Shown here piece by piece: positions 9,935 through 21,709 of a DNA stretch of 64,000 bases (positions are counted from its first letter, which is position 1; each line of letters starts with the position of its first letter). The position numbers were made by a program, and so were the translations under genes. Below the pieces are notes generated by a model. It searched no databases, was not told the origin of the DNA, and saw only the letters and a program-made list of their open reading frames with translations. Where the stretch lies: NCBI GenBank assembly GCA_028583685.1, contig JAMXIF010001183.1, positions 16,121,231-16,185,230 of the forward strand, given 5' to 3'. The DNA comes from Petaurus breviceps papuanus. Lineage: Eukaryota; Chordata; Mammalia; Diprotodontia; Petauridae.

Positions 9935-10900
9935 AACAGGAACACAATAGAAGTATATTATAAAGTGCTTTGTGTAAGCTGAGGGAAGGAAAATCATTTC
10001 TTCCTGTAAAACTAAGTAAAACTTTGTTCCCCTTGCCTTCTGGGTGAGATAAACTGCACACAGTCCATAGACCTCCATGGATTTACACAACCTAATTCCT
10101 AGTTATAAGAGGATGAGTCAGGCTCATTTCTTGAAAGGGTTTTCCCCATGCTTGAATTCTATTGTCTGTCTTACTGAAAACTGTCATAGGCAAACTGACT
10201 AGTGTGCTACAGTATAGGAAAAGGTGAAAGTAATGTGGAAAATTCATATCCAAAACTTGAATGACTCAAATTCTTTCCTTATATCTGTCCCTATACCTCA
10301 CCTTCAGGTGTTAAATTTAAATAGCAATATAGTAGCTTAGATTTTTAGTAAATTTCCATTTGTACATTCCCCCTCCCCATTCTAAGAATAAGAAGATACA
10401 AAAGTGAGATGAGTTTGTCCAGCCAAACACTATACTAGGGAACAGCTACCTATCTAGCTTCTTCTTATGATGTTGAATTCAGCAGACTAGTGAGTCCCAA
10501 TCATGATGAAGGTGCCTACATATAACCACACAACATTTTCTCGGTAACTAGGTTAGAAAAAAGTGAGCCTGGATCATGTGGAATTCCTGGCTTTAAAAAT
10601 TAAGACTTCAATAATAAAGACAAGTGGCTATGAGCACAAGGCTAAATTTTTTTTAGTGACCATTTACAGTAGATCTTAAGCTATTTTTTCTTCTATATCT
10701 ACTACTAAGTCTATCACTGAAAAATAGGAGGAAAAATCCAACTGTTTTATATTTGGTCTTCAAGGTGCCATGTCTGGAAACATCTGGACCACTGGCTATT
10801 TCTCATTTTTTATCCAGCTGCCTATTGTTGTATAGATGCAAATTGTATCCGCATGGTTAATCACTTAGGAACAAAAACCATGGTCTTTCACTGTAGCTCT
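9935..10900. other. Unrecognised non-coding sequence
   Basis: No coding or repeat feature supported. Confidence 0.4.
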
Positions 10901-10917
10901 CATCTCATGGTTGAGCT

Positions 10918-11005
10918 GTCAAACTGCCAGTCCCATGTTTCATTCCCATGAAGATGGCCTCACTGCAATCAGATGAGTTCATGTTTCACCCTAGTCCGAT
11001 TTGGC
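10918..11005 (+). repeat. About 85-bp direct repeat, copy 1
   Basis: 'actgccagtcccatgtttca' and 'catgaagatggcctca' align with 13563-13650. Source family unknown. Confidence 0.5.
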
Positions 11006-11009
11006 CACA

Positions 11010-11530
11010 CTCATTCATTCATATGGGTAATCTCCGCCTACTCAGATCTGACTCAGAATCCCCCTGTTTGGGCTTAGGACATCCCTTCCCAGGGAGCCCA
11101 CATCCCAGTGGATGTACTGTACTTGGATTGCTCCAGCCAGATGAATGATCTCGATTTGGTTGATAGCTTTGGAATAAGCCAGAAGTTTGTGAATAATGGC
11201 TTCTATGCTCTCACAAAGGAGCCTTTAAACGACAGGCAGTGAGTGCCGTAGGTTTTAAGCAAAACTGCTGAGCCTCTAAGCTGAGCCCCTTTGCAGCTGG
11301 TGTTTTGCTAGGAGTCCCTGCGCCAAAAAACTTGTTGGTGCAAATGAAAAGAATGGGAATAGGGGAATCCTGTTCAGTTAAAAGGGCAGTGCAGAATGTA
11401 TGTTTTGCAACTACCCACACTTATATTTGTGTCAAAGACCAAAGCTGTGGCCTTTTTGTGAATGCCTCTCCTAAGCTACAAGATAACACTGGCATGACCA
11501 AAAATGAACCACAATTCAGTTCTGTTCAAT
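11010..11530. other. Unrecognised non-coding sequence
   Basis: ORFs on both strands at 11211-11538 overlap each other and show no family resemblance. They are most likely chance ORFs. Confidence 0.4.
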
Positions 11531-11540
11531 GTAATTAGTT

Positions 11541-11573
11541 CTATCTATCTATCTACCCATCTATTTATGTATC
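11541..11573. repeat. (TCTA)n microsatellite
   Basis: A short imperfect TCTA tetranucleotide run. Confidence 0.85.
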
Positions 11574-11574
11574 C

Positions 11575-11632
11575 CTTAATAAAGGGCTTAGCATATAGTA
11601 AGTATTTAATGAATTCTTGTTGCTTGGCTACA
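11575..11632 (+). repeat. L2 3' terminus fragment
   Basis: 'agggcttagcatatagtaag', then 'tatttaatgaattcttgttg', the typical L2 ending. Confidence 0.6.
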
Positions 11633-11675
11633 AGAAATTGTCAATAAGTGTTTTATAATAAAGTATTTTATTTAT

Positions 11676-12345
11676 CAACAAGCATTTATTAGGCACCTAC
11701 TATGTGCAAGCACTGTGTTAAGTATGGGAAATACAATAAAAACAAGAAACTGTCCCAGCTTAAGTCTAATGTGAAAGACAACCTTGTACAAATAATGCAT
11801 ATGTGTGTGCATGTATGTATTTATACATATATGTATGTATGTATATATGATACACTGGAGATAATCTCAGAGGGAAGGCACTAAGATTAAAGAGATCTGG
11901 GAAAGGCTTCTTGCAGAAGATGAAATTTAGCTGTGATTTGAAGGTAGTCAGAGAAACCAAGACATGGAGATGAAGAAGGAGAGAATTCCAGGCATGAGGG
12001 TGAGAGGTAGTGGGGGGTGGGGGGTGAGCTAGTGAAAATGCCAAGAGTCAGGAGATAGAGTGTCTTGCGAAAAGAGCAGTATGAAGGAATTTTTAAATAG
12101 GATCACAGAGTCTATGTAAGGAGGGGGATGAGGTACTTCTAAGGGAGTTGGGGATTCTAGGAGGCAGATGTGTTAAGTTTTAGAGTCTTCTATGGATCAA
12201 ATGAGATAAAATATGTAAAGTACTTTGCAACTTTAAAGTATTATATAGATGCTGTTGTTATTCCAGACATTACAGACATGGGGGACTGATCTATGCAAAG
12301 CATAGAGCTGAAAGGTGAGTGAAGTAAAGCACTTACCTTGAAAAA
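11676..12345 (-). repeat. L2-like LINE 3' region, antisense, with a THER1 tail inside
   Basis: It begins 'caagcatttattaggcacct' and continues with 'gggaaaggcttcttgcagaa', 'gaattccaggcatgaggg' and 'atagagtgtcttgcg'. The same layout recurs at 4410-5450 and 19318-19880. A TATG/CATG-rich simple repeat (about 11798-11850) lies inside. A sense THER1-type tail at about 12190-12262 ('atcaaatgagataaaatatg') separates a last L2-like piece. Confidence 0.6.
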
Positions 12346-12349
12346 TCAA

Positions 12350-13416
12350 CCTATGCTAGCTCTGGCACTTATCCATGGAGGCTTTACAACCAAAATCCTT
12401 GCTTTGTAGAGTGTCCAGCACAGTAAGTCATTATTTAAATAATACCCATGTACGATGATAATGAAAAGGAAGAGTCATGGTATTGCTGGCTAAGTTAGTG
12501 TTTGACTTAGAGTAAGTCTATTTAGATTAATTTCAATAAATCAAAGCATACAAATAACTTACTAGTGTTGCTTACTGCATGGGAGGGACCCTTTCTTTAA
12601 GGGCATAGAATACTTTATTATGCCACCTAGGGTCCAGCATCCCAAGATCTGAGCTAAGAAGAACGGAGTTTGATCTTGGTGGCTATGAGAGGCTATCAGT
12701 TTCTCTTTGGTTTATATTGTCTCTACCCAGAGCTGCTTTGGAGGAATTTTAAAATCTAGTTTAAATGTATCTTGTGTCTAGGTCCTCAGTTACGTGGGTG
12801 AAAGGGTTCCTAGATCCTGTACAAAGACTTGTGGCAACAAATACCTGTATTAGGCACTGGACCATCTTTATCCTAGAAAATGCAGAAAACACAAAAAGGA
12901 TTCACAGCAGCCCATAAACAATAGATATAATGCTCTTCCCTCTCCAGTGAATCCTGCCTTTCCTCATGGTCCTGTAGTCCTCCAGACACATAGCACCACC
13001 CTGTGGTATGGACTCTTTTTCCAGAAAGAAAAGGAACTTGGGGTTGCCAGACAGAGAAGTCACTTTCCATTCTAGCTAATCCCACTTTTTTATTCTAGAA
13101 ACCCTAAAGAAACTCATACAGTCTTTCACCCTGATGGTTTAGGCTCCTTTCTGAAGGGAGACACACTTGGAGCTGCTAAGCAGGAAATTCTTAGATAATT
13201 CTATCCCTACTGCTTAGGGTTACTAGAGAGGCATCCTCCCCTTCTTATAGGATATGCACTGTCTGAATAATTCATGGTAAGAGCAGAGGGCAAAATCTAG
13301 GTCTTTTGTGCCCCATCCCCCCAATTGTGCACTAGATTCCACTGCTGTTTCTCCAGCTCCAGGGGCCAACCAAGTCCATGAGCTTTTCTCTCTAAGAAGC
13401 TGAACCAGCCCAAGAA

Positions 13417-13420
<4 letters not shown>
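12350..13420. other. Unrecognised non-coding sequence
   Basis: No supported feature before the CT microsatellite. Confidence 0.4.

Positions 13421-13472
<52 letters not shown>
13421..13472. repeat. (CT)n microsatellite
   Basis: An uninterrupted CT run of about 52 bases. Confidence 0.97.
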
Positions 13473-13475
<3 letters not shown>

Positions 13476-13562
13476 CTAGATTCTAGTAGTTTTTCCTCTC
13501 TCCAAGAGGAGAATGTAGTCCAGGAATTCCTCTTCTTCCTCTACAAAGCGTGATTAGTTTGC

Positions 13563-13650
13563 TAAGCTGCTAGTCCCACGTTTCATTGACATGAAGATGG
13601 TGTCAGTTGAATAAGACCAGTTGGTGGTTTTGCCCTGGTCTGGTTTTGAT
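13563..13650 (+). repeat. About 85-bp direct repeat, copy 2
   Basis: 'ctgctagtcccacgtttcat' and 'catgaagatggtgtca' align with 10918-11005. Confidence 0.5.
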
Positions 13651-13944
13651 AATCCCTTAAAATTGTGGTTGTTTACAAGGCAAGCCTAGGAACTCACCTC
13701 CTTTCTTCACAAGTCTGGATTCTGATGCTGCTCAGGGAGCTGGAATTTAGGACCTCTTGGTCCTCTTCGAAAAGCTAGGATTCAGGAACTCCCACCACAA
13801 TGACCTTGTGCTTTCCCTCTCCATGCCTGACTCATCTTAGGCAAAGAGGTTGTATCACTGCCTTTTCAAGACTGGGATCAGGATTTGAAGTCCAGGATCC
13901 AATGAAGAGAGATTTTCATTAGATTTTGACAATCTTGAGAACTA

Positions 13945-14125
13945 AGCAGTGCTGATATTATACTCATTTTACAGAAGGGGAAATGGAGGCCCACTCAGTA
14001 TAAGTCACTTGACAATATCACACAGCAAGTAGGTGGAGATAACATGAACCAAAGAGAGACTGATAGCCATTCATAGCCACTGAGATCACTTTGGAACCTG
14101 GGTCTTTCAACTTGCAAACCAAATG
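13945..14125 (-). repeat. MIR-type SINE
   Basis: Antisense core 'actcattttacagaagggga' followed by a diverged 'tatcacacagcaagtagg' and head. Confidence 0.6.
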
Positions 14126-14129
14126 ATCT

Positions 14130-14755
14130 TTTCTTGCTACTATGTCTGAACCAGGAGTGTGAGTGGGATTTTCTCAGACAATAGAATTTATCCCTGGAAG
14201 TGTGCTCTGTCTCTCAAAGAGGACTATGCCTGGTGTATCACACTGCTAAACTCGGTATAGCTTTCAGTGAGAGGCAGGGGGAGACACTGTCTAATGATGG
14301 TTTTTCAGCTTTGAGGGCCTCCTGTTTATTTCTCTTCTTGTGTTCTGAGTTTACTTCAGGGGTGATAATACAGGAGATCTACTTATGGGTACTTTTCAAA
14401 TCAATATTGATTTAGCCTTCTAAGGTATGCAAACCAATTGCTGCTGTTTTCATTTTGTATTTTTGTAACTACATTTCATCACTGTGTGCAGACCAGAAGA
14501 GATTGGGTATGTGTGAGCATGCATGTGTGGGAGGGGTGGAGGTGGGTAACATACACACACACACCATAATTTGGTGACTGATTTTAAAGTCAGACTGAAA
14601 GGGTTAACTTTTCTGCCTGCCCCCCCCCCACCACCACCTTGGGGAACTGCCCTGTGGCACCAACTTACCCACTCTTCCAAGTTATTATTCAGCACAGGGA
14701 GAAAAGGTGCAGTCCAGAAACAATTTTTAGGGACAAGCCCAGCAAGAGCTATTTG
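14130..14755. other. Unrecognised non-coding sequence
   Basis: It holds only short CA and C runs near 14550-14640. ORFs on both strands here overlap a proline/glycine-coding C/G run and look spurious. Confidence 0.4.
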
Positions 14756-14762
14756 GTCTTCC

Positions 14763-14798
14763 ATTAACTCTGCTGCTTTTCCTCTCTGCAGAGTTAAT
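14763..14798. promoter_or_regulatory. Perfect 11-bp inverted repeat with TAATTA site
   Basis: 'attaactctgc' (14763-14773) and its exact reverse complement (14788-14798) are separated by 14 bases. The right arm runs into TAATTA, a homeodomain-type core. The surrounding 14740-15000 is non-repetitive, so it could be a conserved regulatory element. This is inference only. Confidence 0.25.
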
Positions 14799-14799
14799 T

Positions 14800-15630
14800 A
14801 CAAATCAGTTTAATTGTCCTCTCGCTCAATAACTTTCTAATCTCCCCGAGCTGTGTGGTAGGCACAGCAGGCTGTGGGGTTATGTTTTTATCACTTCTTT
14901 TCCCTGAACCCCACTGTGCTAGCCACAGGTCTGCTTTCCTCCCCTCCCTTCTCTTCACCCAGCAGCCCTCAGGTTTAACTATGACATTGATTTAAATCGA
15001 CTTCCCCAGACTGCTCGGTTCAGATGTTCCTCCTGGACCTTGCCATCCTCCTCCCCCCTCCTCCCTCCACCTCCAATCTCCTTCCAGACCAGTTAGGCTG
15101 TCACACTGTAGGGTCACATGTGGCAACTTTTTGGCCCCAGACCTCCCTCCCAACCCCTGCCAAATCCTTTCATGAGACAGGTCTGAAAAATTGTGCAGTG
15201 ACACATAAAGGGAGTAGGATATTTGAGAGAGGAAAAAAACATTGAAGGTTGTCTGGAGAATGTGTCCACTGGAGTTTAAAGGGAAAAAAAATCTGTCAGT
15301 CTATGAGAGTTTTATAAACTCACCTCAGGCTACTCATAAATGCCACTTCTAATGGCATGTTCTCGTTGCCTCTGTTCCCTTGAGACACAATGCTTAAAAA
15401 TTTTCACCTTTGGTAGCTTGGTTCCATTGGTGGGCCAGTAAAATAAGGGGAGGTGGGGGAGGAGAACGAAGAGTCAAATGACTCCTTGAACAGCCATATG
15501 CTTGAGGCTGTTGTAACCTAATGGGTTTAGGCTTCAGAAGACCTTAGTGGCAGTGTTTAGGTGTGGGAGGTGGGATGGGAAGGAGATATAGGAAGAATGT
15601 TTTTAATTGTAAACTTTATAAAACTTTCGT
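14800..15630. other. Unrecognised non-coding sequence, pyrimidine-rich in part
   Basis: C/T-rich tracts at about 14935-14965 and 15030-15080. No gene or repeat recognised. Confidence 0.4.
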
Positions 15631-15639
15631 TTGATTCCA

Positions 15640-16596
15640 CCATCTAACTAGTTATCCTCCTAATCTCTCCTCCCATTCTCAGCTAAACTTAAGAAAGTCA
15701 TCTGCAATTGGGGTCTCGACTTTTTCTCTCACTCAGTTCTATACCCTCTGTGTTCTGACTTCTGACTTCATCATTTAAATAAAACTGCCATCCCCCAAGT
15801 TATCGATGATCTTATAATTGCCAAATCTAACAGCCTTTTCTCCATTCACATCCTTCTTAATTTCTCTTCAGCCTTCAATACCATTGATCAGGTCCTTCTG
15901 GGGATTCCCTCCTCTCTTTCTTTGGGTGACGCTTCTCTCTCCTGGTTCTCCCCCTATCTTGGCCTCCTACTTGTTCTCCTCACTCTAGGTTTCTCCCTTC
16001 TCTAAGCCATCCTCCACTCAGCTGCAAAAGTTATTTTCCTAATGTACAAACCAATCATATTCTCTCTTCTCCCCTCTCCCACTAAAGAAACTCTAGTGCT
16101 TTCTCTTACTTCAAGGATCAAATATAAAATCCCCCAGCATTTAAAGCCCTTCAAAGCCTGACCCCTTCTAGTTTCTTTACACTTCACTCTATGCACCAAG
16201 ATCTAGCTTCACTGACATGCTTTCTGTTTTTCACACATGGCACTCCATCTCCCAAGTTGGTACCATTTGTGTTGGCTGTCTCTCATGCCTAGAAAGCTTT
16301 CCTTCCTCATGTCTGTCTCCTAGTTTCCATAGCTTTCCTTCAAAACTGAGCTTAAATCCTACCTTCTGTTGGAAATCTTTTCTGTTCCCCTCTCCATCTT
16401 TCCTCTGAGATTACCTTCAATTTATGTTGTATATGAAGTGACATAGTTGTACTCCCCTCATGTTATCTTCTCCATTAGAACAGGAGCTTCTTGAGGGCAA
16501 GGGATGTGTTTTTGCATTTCTTTGAATCCCCAGTGCTTAGTTTGGCACATAGTAAGCCCTTAGTAAATGCTGTTTGATTGACTGTCTGACTTATTA
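15640..16596 (+). mobile_element. L2-type LINE: RT remnant through 3' end
   Basis: The longest L2-type relic in the window. At 15868-15960 one frame reads SAFNTIDQVLL followed by SLGDASLSWFSPYL. This fits the 'AFDTVDH...' reverse-transcriptase motif-A region of CR1/L2 LINEs, with the metal-binding region altered. Further on come 'cttcaaaactgagcttaaat', 'agaacaggagcttcttgagg' and the terminus 'gcacatagtaagcccttagt'. Reading frames are heavily decayed and the 5' part is missing. Confidence 0.75.
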
Positions 16597-16599
16597 GTC

Positions 16600-17145
16600 C
16601 TGGTATCAAGGAAGCAGAGATCATTAGTTATATTTGTTCTGCCATGCTTATACCCTGAGTCACTGTGGACCTCCTTCAGAAAGGGGCCAAAATCTTTTGG
16701 GGACACCTAGAACTGATTTAACAGACTACTCAGGATGAAGGGAAAATCTAGTCTGCCTAGTGCCCCTTAGGGTAGGATATCATTCTCTGGACTTGCCTCT
16801 TAGTCATTTGTTAGAGAGCCCAAATATTTCAGTCAGAAAAGGAACAGTCCCTTACATGTAGCCAATGGGAGTTGAACATGCATTCTTAGGTAGCAAGCAT
16901 AACCCACTAGGTAAAGATTGTAGGTACTTATGATATATTATAATAAAGATAGAATATCTGTGCACTCACTGTAACATATAAGTGGATAATGGAGCTATGG
17001 AATCATAGACCATTACAGTGAGAAGGGGCAATAAGTTGGTAACACATGCTAGTGTTTCAGAATTCTCACAGTCAGGAAGTTTGAATATCTCTAAGATGTT
17101 CCTGGGTGTTCCCTTGTTTGGGATGCTGCACATGTAGATTCTTAT
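16600..17145. other. Unrecognised non-coding sequence
   Basis: No supported feature. Confidence 0.4.
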
Positions 17146-17147
17146 TT

Positions 17148-17215
17148 TTCAAAGTGGGTTAAACTGGAAGATCTTAGAGATTACTTCCAACTCTACACTC
17201 CTATAAATCTATATG
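17148..17215 (+). repeat. L3/CR1 LINE 3' tail fragment
   Basis: 'ctggaagatcttagagatta' and 'cttccaactctacactcct' resemble the L3/CR1 3' terminus seen complete at 20155-20582. Confidence 0.45.
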
Positions 17216-17219
17216 TTGC

Positions 17220-18045
17220 TGGATCTCCATTACCACTACTAGATTGATTACATTCACTATGGTGGACATGTTTGCTGACAGCAATAAAGTCAATCCCTTC
17301 CAGTTGCAGAGCTCTCCACAAGGAAAGCCTGAGGGAACAGGCACCTGGAAATACTCAAACCAATGATGCTAAACCTATACTCAGAGTGGGGCCATATATG
17401 TCCTACCAGGAAGCAGGGACTTTACCAGTTGATGTCGTGAATATGCAGGGACCATGAGACAAACTTCTTGGAAAAGTTCACTGGGAGATGAAGAATGAAT
17501 GGCCAATACTCCACTGGTCTACAGCCTGACAGGTGTACCAGCCAAAAATGGTTCTGGCTAGCTATGAGTTCATCATGCATTTCCAGCCAGGGAGAGCCAA
17601 TGAAGATACATTTAGCCTGTCCCAGAGGCCCTATGCATCAGGAGATTCCTATGAGGACAGTGAAGGCCATCTATAACACAAAAGTAGGATGCCTATTAAT
17701 ACAGAAAAGCATGAATGAGAGTCTGAGACTTCTTTTAGAGAGTGTGCCATTGGGGAAAGTGAATTTTGTAGCCTAGAACCCGTTCTTCCCACAAAGACTA
17801 AAGATAGAGGCTAGATGACTAGCAGTGTATTCAAATTCAGCTACTGGCTAAGGGTCAAATGTAGGGATATTGGTGGGAAAATAAATAGGGGCATGACTGC
17901 GGAAATCCAGCTCAGTTAGGTTGTATACATGCTATACTGTTGAGAGAACAGAAGATGATGATTTGTCATGAAGAACTCTATAAAGCTATAACGAAAGTTT
18001 CTTAAGGTTAGAGTCTTTAAAAAAAAATTCCTTACATCTTTTGAT
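17220..18045. other. Unidentified stretch with two short ORFs
   Basis: Open frames of 61 codons (17272-17457) and 93 codons (17495-17776) lie in series on the plus strand with no repeat signature. They might be remnants of an old retrocopy or element, or chance. I recognise no domain and propose no function. Confidence 0.2.
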
Positions 18046-18049
18046 GGTT

Positions 18050-18515
18050 AGTTGTTTGTTCAGTAGTGTCCAACTCTTTGTGACCCCATGCATCATAGCA
18101 TGCTAGACCTTTCTATCCTTCACTATCTCTCTATGTCTGTCTAATGTTCATTGTTTTCATGACACTATCTATCCATCTCATCCTCTGCCATCACCTTTTC
18201 CCTTCAATCTTTCCAAAAATCAAGGTCTTTTCTAATGAGTCTCATCTTCTCATTTTGTGGCCAAAAGTGTTCAAACCTCAGCTTTGATATTTGACCTTCC
18301 AATGAATAGCCTGAATTAATTTCTTTAAGTATCAAGCAGTTTGATCTCCTTGCTGTCCAAGGGACTCTCCAAAATTTTTTCCAGCACCACAATTTGAAAG
18401 TGCCAATTCTGTGGCACTCAGTTTTCCTTACAGTCCAACTCTTATAGCCATATATCCTACTAAAAAAAACAAGATAGCTTTGTTTATATGGACCTTTGTC
18501 ACATCTAGCAAAGTT
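18050..18515 (-). mobile_element. BovB-like RTE LINE, 3' part
   Basis: Antisense copy that I recognise from the BovB/RTE family: 'tgtccaactctttgtgaccc', 'catctcatcctctgcc', 'ttgatctccttgctgtccaa', 'gggactctccaaaa' and 'ttccagcaccacaatttg'. It is 5'-truncated and diverged. Its 3' end is the sequence carried as a tail by the MAR1-type SINEs here, making RTE their likely mobiliser. Confidence 0.85.
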
Positions 18516-18569
18516 TTATAAACATCAAGCATTTCTAATGTATTTAGAGAATTTAGTATATCCAACTCT

Positions 18570-19310
18570 ATGTAAAGTAAGAGAACAAAGATAATGATGC
18601 CTAAAGCTTACTAACCTATGACTATGAGACAATTTGTGATGATTTTGGATATTTAGGCCAAGAAAATTGGGTCTACTGGCCCCATATGGTAGCATATATA
18701 TATACAAGAAGCTTGAGTCCTGTGCTGGTATATTTAAAGGTAAATGCTATTTACCTGAATTGTTTATCTTTAGGCAAAATATTAGATATTGTCGTACACA
18801 GATGTCTTATCTCTGGAGAGGGATTGGAAGGAGATGAGCAAAATGAGTGGTAATTGCTCACCTTAGCTGGTATTCATAGACCTATACAAATAAAACTAGA
18901 AGCAGTTCATAGTGGCCAGGACATTCCTTGACTACTTCAATGGATCTGTGATCTCATCAAGGTGTGTATCCTTTTCATCACTACACATTACAACCCATCC
19001 ATTCAGTCTTATGATCTATAATTCTTATCTTTGTTCTTTCATAGGTATTCTATGCAAGATGCACCCATGTAGCTGTCCTTGTTTTCTTTCTCCCTTCTCA
19101 GCTCCCTCCATGGGCTGGGAAACTATGGTGATAAAAGTAGATGTATACTGAGACAGGGTGGAGCAATGACTGGGAGAGGTAGAAATGACAAAGGCCAAGG
19201 GGGCAATGGTTGTAGTTGATGAGACATCACTGAATATAGGACTCATAAAACAGCTTTTGGGAGCAGCCGGGCCAGGGAACTGGGTGCAGTCAACTGGTAG
19301 AAGGTGACAA
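18570..19310. other. Unrecognised non-coding sequence
   Basis: Overlapping ORFs on opposite strands at 18912-19318 have no recognisable domain. Confidence 0.4.
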
Positions 19311-19317
19311 TCAAGCA

Positions 19318-19880
19318 ATCAATCAGTAAGTATTTATTCAGCACCACCTGTGTTCCAGGGTAGAGAAGGAAATGGCAAACTACTCTGGTATCTTTGCCAA
19401 GAAAACCCTAAACGGGGTCATGAAGAGTCAGACACAACTGAAAGGATGGAACAACAACAAAAAGTTTCCAGGTACTAGTTACTTAGTGATGGGAAGATAA
19501 AGAAAAACATGAAAAAGTTCCTGCCCTTAAAGAGCTTTCATTCTCTCAGAGAATACAATATATACCTGTTTAGGTAGTGACGAAAGAGATATAATATAAT
19601 CTAGAAGATAATAGCTAGGAGATCAGGAAAGGCCTCATATGGAATGTAGCCCTTCAACGGAATCTTGAAGGAAACTGGGGACCTTAAGAGATAGAAGTGG
19701 AGAGAGAATACATCTCAGGCATGGGGAACAGTCACCACAAAAGCATGGGGATAGGAAAAGAAGAGTCATGTATGAGGAAAAACAAAAAAGGCCAGTTTGG
19801 CTGAACTGAAGAGTTCATGAAGGGAAAGAATGTGTAATAATGTTGGAAAGGTAGGCTCACTAGGCTTAGAAAGGGTTTAA
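19318..19880 (-). repeat. L2-like LINE 3' region, antisense, with a MAR1 tail inside
   Basis: It starts 'cagtaagtatttattcagca' and continues with 'aagttcctgcccttaaagag', 'catctcaggcatggggaac' and 'gggtttaaatgccaaacaga'. A 5'-truncated MAR1-type tail ('gtagagaaggaaatggcaaa' to 'gaacaacaacaaaaag') occupies 19362-19465. Confidence 0.65.
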
Positions 19881-19884
19881 ATGC

Positions 19885-20150
19885 CAAACAGAAGACAATA
19901 ATGCAGAAATCTACAAAGACAGCAAGAGATGAGAAAATTTTCCCTTCTCCCCCTCTGCATGTTGTCTACAACTGAAACACATGAGGATATTGAGAAAAAA
20001 AGGTAGAAAAATAAGGTGGAAAAACCCAAAAGGGGATGTTTTTCTGTATTCAGGCAACTCTTTCTCATGGTTTTCCCCCTGTAACCAGTTGTGGATCATT
20101 CTCCTGGAGTGTTGGGTTCTATTCTGAGAAGCACAATTCAAGAGTGCTTA
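19885..20150. other. Unrecognised non-coding sequence
   Basis: No supported feature. ORFs on the minus strand look like chance. Confidence 0.4.
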
Positions 20151-20154
20151 GATG

Positions 20155-20582
20155 GTGAAGGGGACTTGGATCCATACCATATAGAGGTATCAGCTGAAGA
20201 AACTGGGGTTATTTAGTCTGGAGAAAAGAAGATTTACAGGGGACAAAGTAGCTGTCTTCAAGTAACTATAGGGTTTTCACATAGAAAAGGAATTAGACCT
20301 TTTCTGATTGGCCCCAAAGATTAGAATAAGGAACAGTAGGTGGAAGGTGCAAAAGGGCAAATTTGGGTTGGCTATGAGGGGGAAAAATCCTTTTAGTTAG
20401 AGCTGTTCAAAATTAAAAATGGCAGCCTTGAGGAGGGCTTGGTTCCCTCTCTTTGAAAGTGTTCAAACAGAGGCCCAATGATGACTTGTTACATGTGTAT
20501 GTTATGATGGAAATTCCTTCTCTGTATAGGTTTCACTACATGGCCAAATGGAGTCCTTTTTAATTCCAGATTCTGTGAAAAA
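20155..20582 (+). mobile_element. L3/CR1 LINE 3' end
   Basis: Sense relic with the ordered phrases 'ttatttagtctggagaaaag', 'gtagctgtcttcaagtaact', 'gaattagacc', 'ggaacagtaggtggaaggtg', 'ttagttagagctgttcaaaa' and the terminal 'attccagattctgtgaa'. These match the 3' region shared by mammalian L3 and avian CR1 elements. It is ancient, so its age exceeds every SINE here. Confidence 0.7.
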
Positions 20583-20589
20583 AAATTTT

Positions 20590-21505
20590 AAATTACTTTA
20601 AAATATAACTTCATTCTTATTTCTCTAAAAATGTCTATTTTGTGCTTGTATTATAATGTTATAATGTGAAAAATATACTTATGGAATTTATAAATAAATG
20701 CTTTTTTAACTAATAAAGGACATGATTAAATTTGGAGGCACTTGCTAGAAAGAAACATCTGTGAGTGTATCACTGAATTGGTATCTGCATCAAAAATACC
20801 GAACTTGTAGCAGGGCTCGCAAGCACCCTTTTTCTCTCCTTCTCCCTGTGCTCTGTCCCCTCCCCTGTTCCCCTCCTTGCCAAGTCAGGCAGTATCATAA
20901 TCAGTTGGTAGTGAGTTTAAAGAACTTGGAAGACAAACTTTTGGAGAATTGAACAGAACTAAGTAGGAGGGATTTCCATCACTAGCCAAGGGATAAGATA
21001 TGAATCCTACTTTGTTTGTTATTGCCTTAAATAAATGTATATTTAGTGTCCTTGGTGTTTTCAGGGGAACCAAAGGTAATTTTATAGACACAAACTAAAT
21101 TCTGACATTCGCAGGGAAGACTCTATCTGGGGTTATGAACCACTGGGATTACTATTAGAGAGATTCTTCTGAAAACAAATGTCAGGCATTAGTATATGAC
21201 AAATGGGTTATATATGATTCTTCCCACTATCTAACTCACATCCCTGCTATTATAATTTATATCATTATGGTGTTGTATTGAGGCAGTTCCAAATATAGGC
21301 TAAGGATAGGGTGAACTAGTGATATAAGTAGTTTGGCAAAAGCATTGTGGGGGATGGGAGGAAGAGTCAAATAGTCTCATAAAAATCAGAAAATATCTTT
21401 GTAATGCAGAAAATATCTGAGTACTTAAAAACTGGAAGAAAGCCGCAACAAGTTCATGCTGCTATAGGGACAGTGAAAAAACATATTTTTCTTTTAGGAA
21501 AGGAA
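20590..21505. other. Unrecognised AT-rich non-coding sequence
   Basis: Nothing supported. Confidence 0.4.
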
Positions 21506-21510
21506 ATTTT

Positions 21511-21620
21511 GATTAGGAAATTACTTGAGTCGTATTGAAAATATTTATCCTACTTCAGTAATATCGAAACCCTGCCTCTGGAGCGACATATGGTGCTTCA
21601 TGGAGGATGGAAAGGGTTGG

Positions 21621-21665
<45 letters not shown>

Positions 21666-21705
21666 CTTCATTCAGCTCTGTCCTTGGGAACCATTTGTTG
21701 AAAGA
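21511..21705 (+). repeat. Local direct repeat, copy 1 (pairs with 23055)
   Basis: 'gattaggaaattacttgagt', 'atcctacttcagtaatatc', 'ccctgcctctggagc' and 'cttgggaacc' align in order with 23055-23222. A (GA)n run at 21624-21663 has expanded inside this copy only. Confidence 0.65.
21624..21663. repeat. (GA)n microsatellite
   Basis: A pure GA run of about 40 bases. Confidence 0.95.
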
Positions 21706-21709
21706 CAGT

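Noticed and set aside
14450-14813. Overlapping ORFs of 80 and 104 codons on opposite strands
   Set aside because: Both run through the same C-rich run and CA repeats. There is no family resemblance, and the mutual overlap suggests chance.
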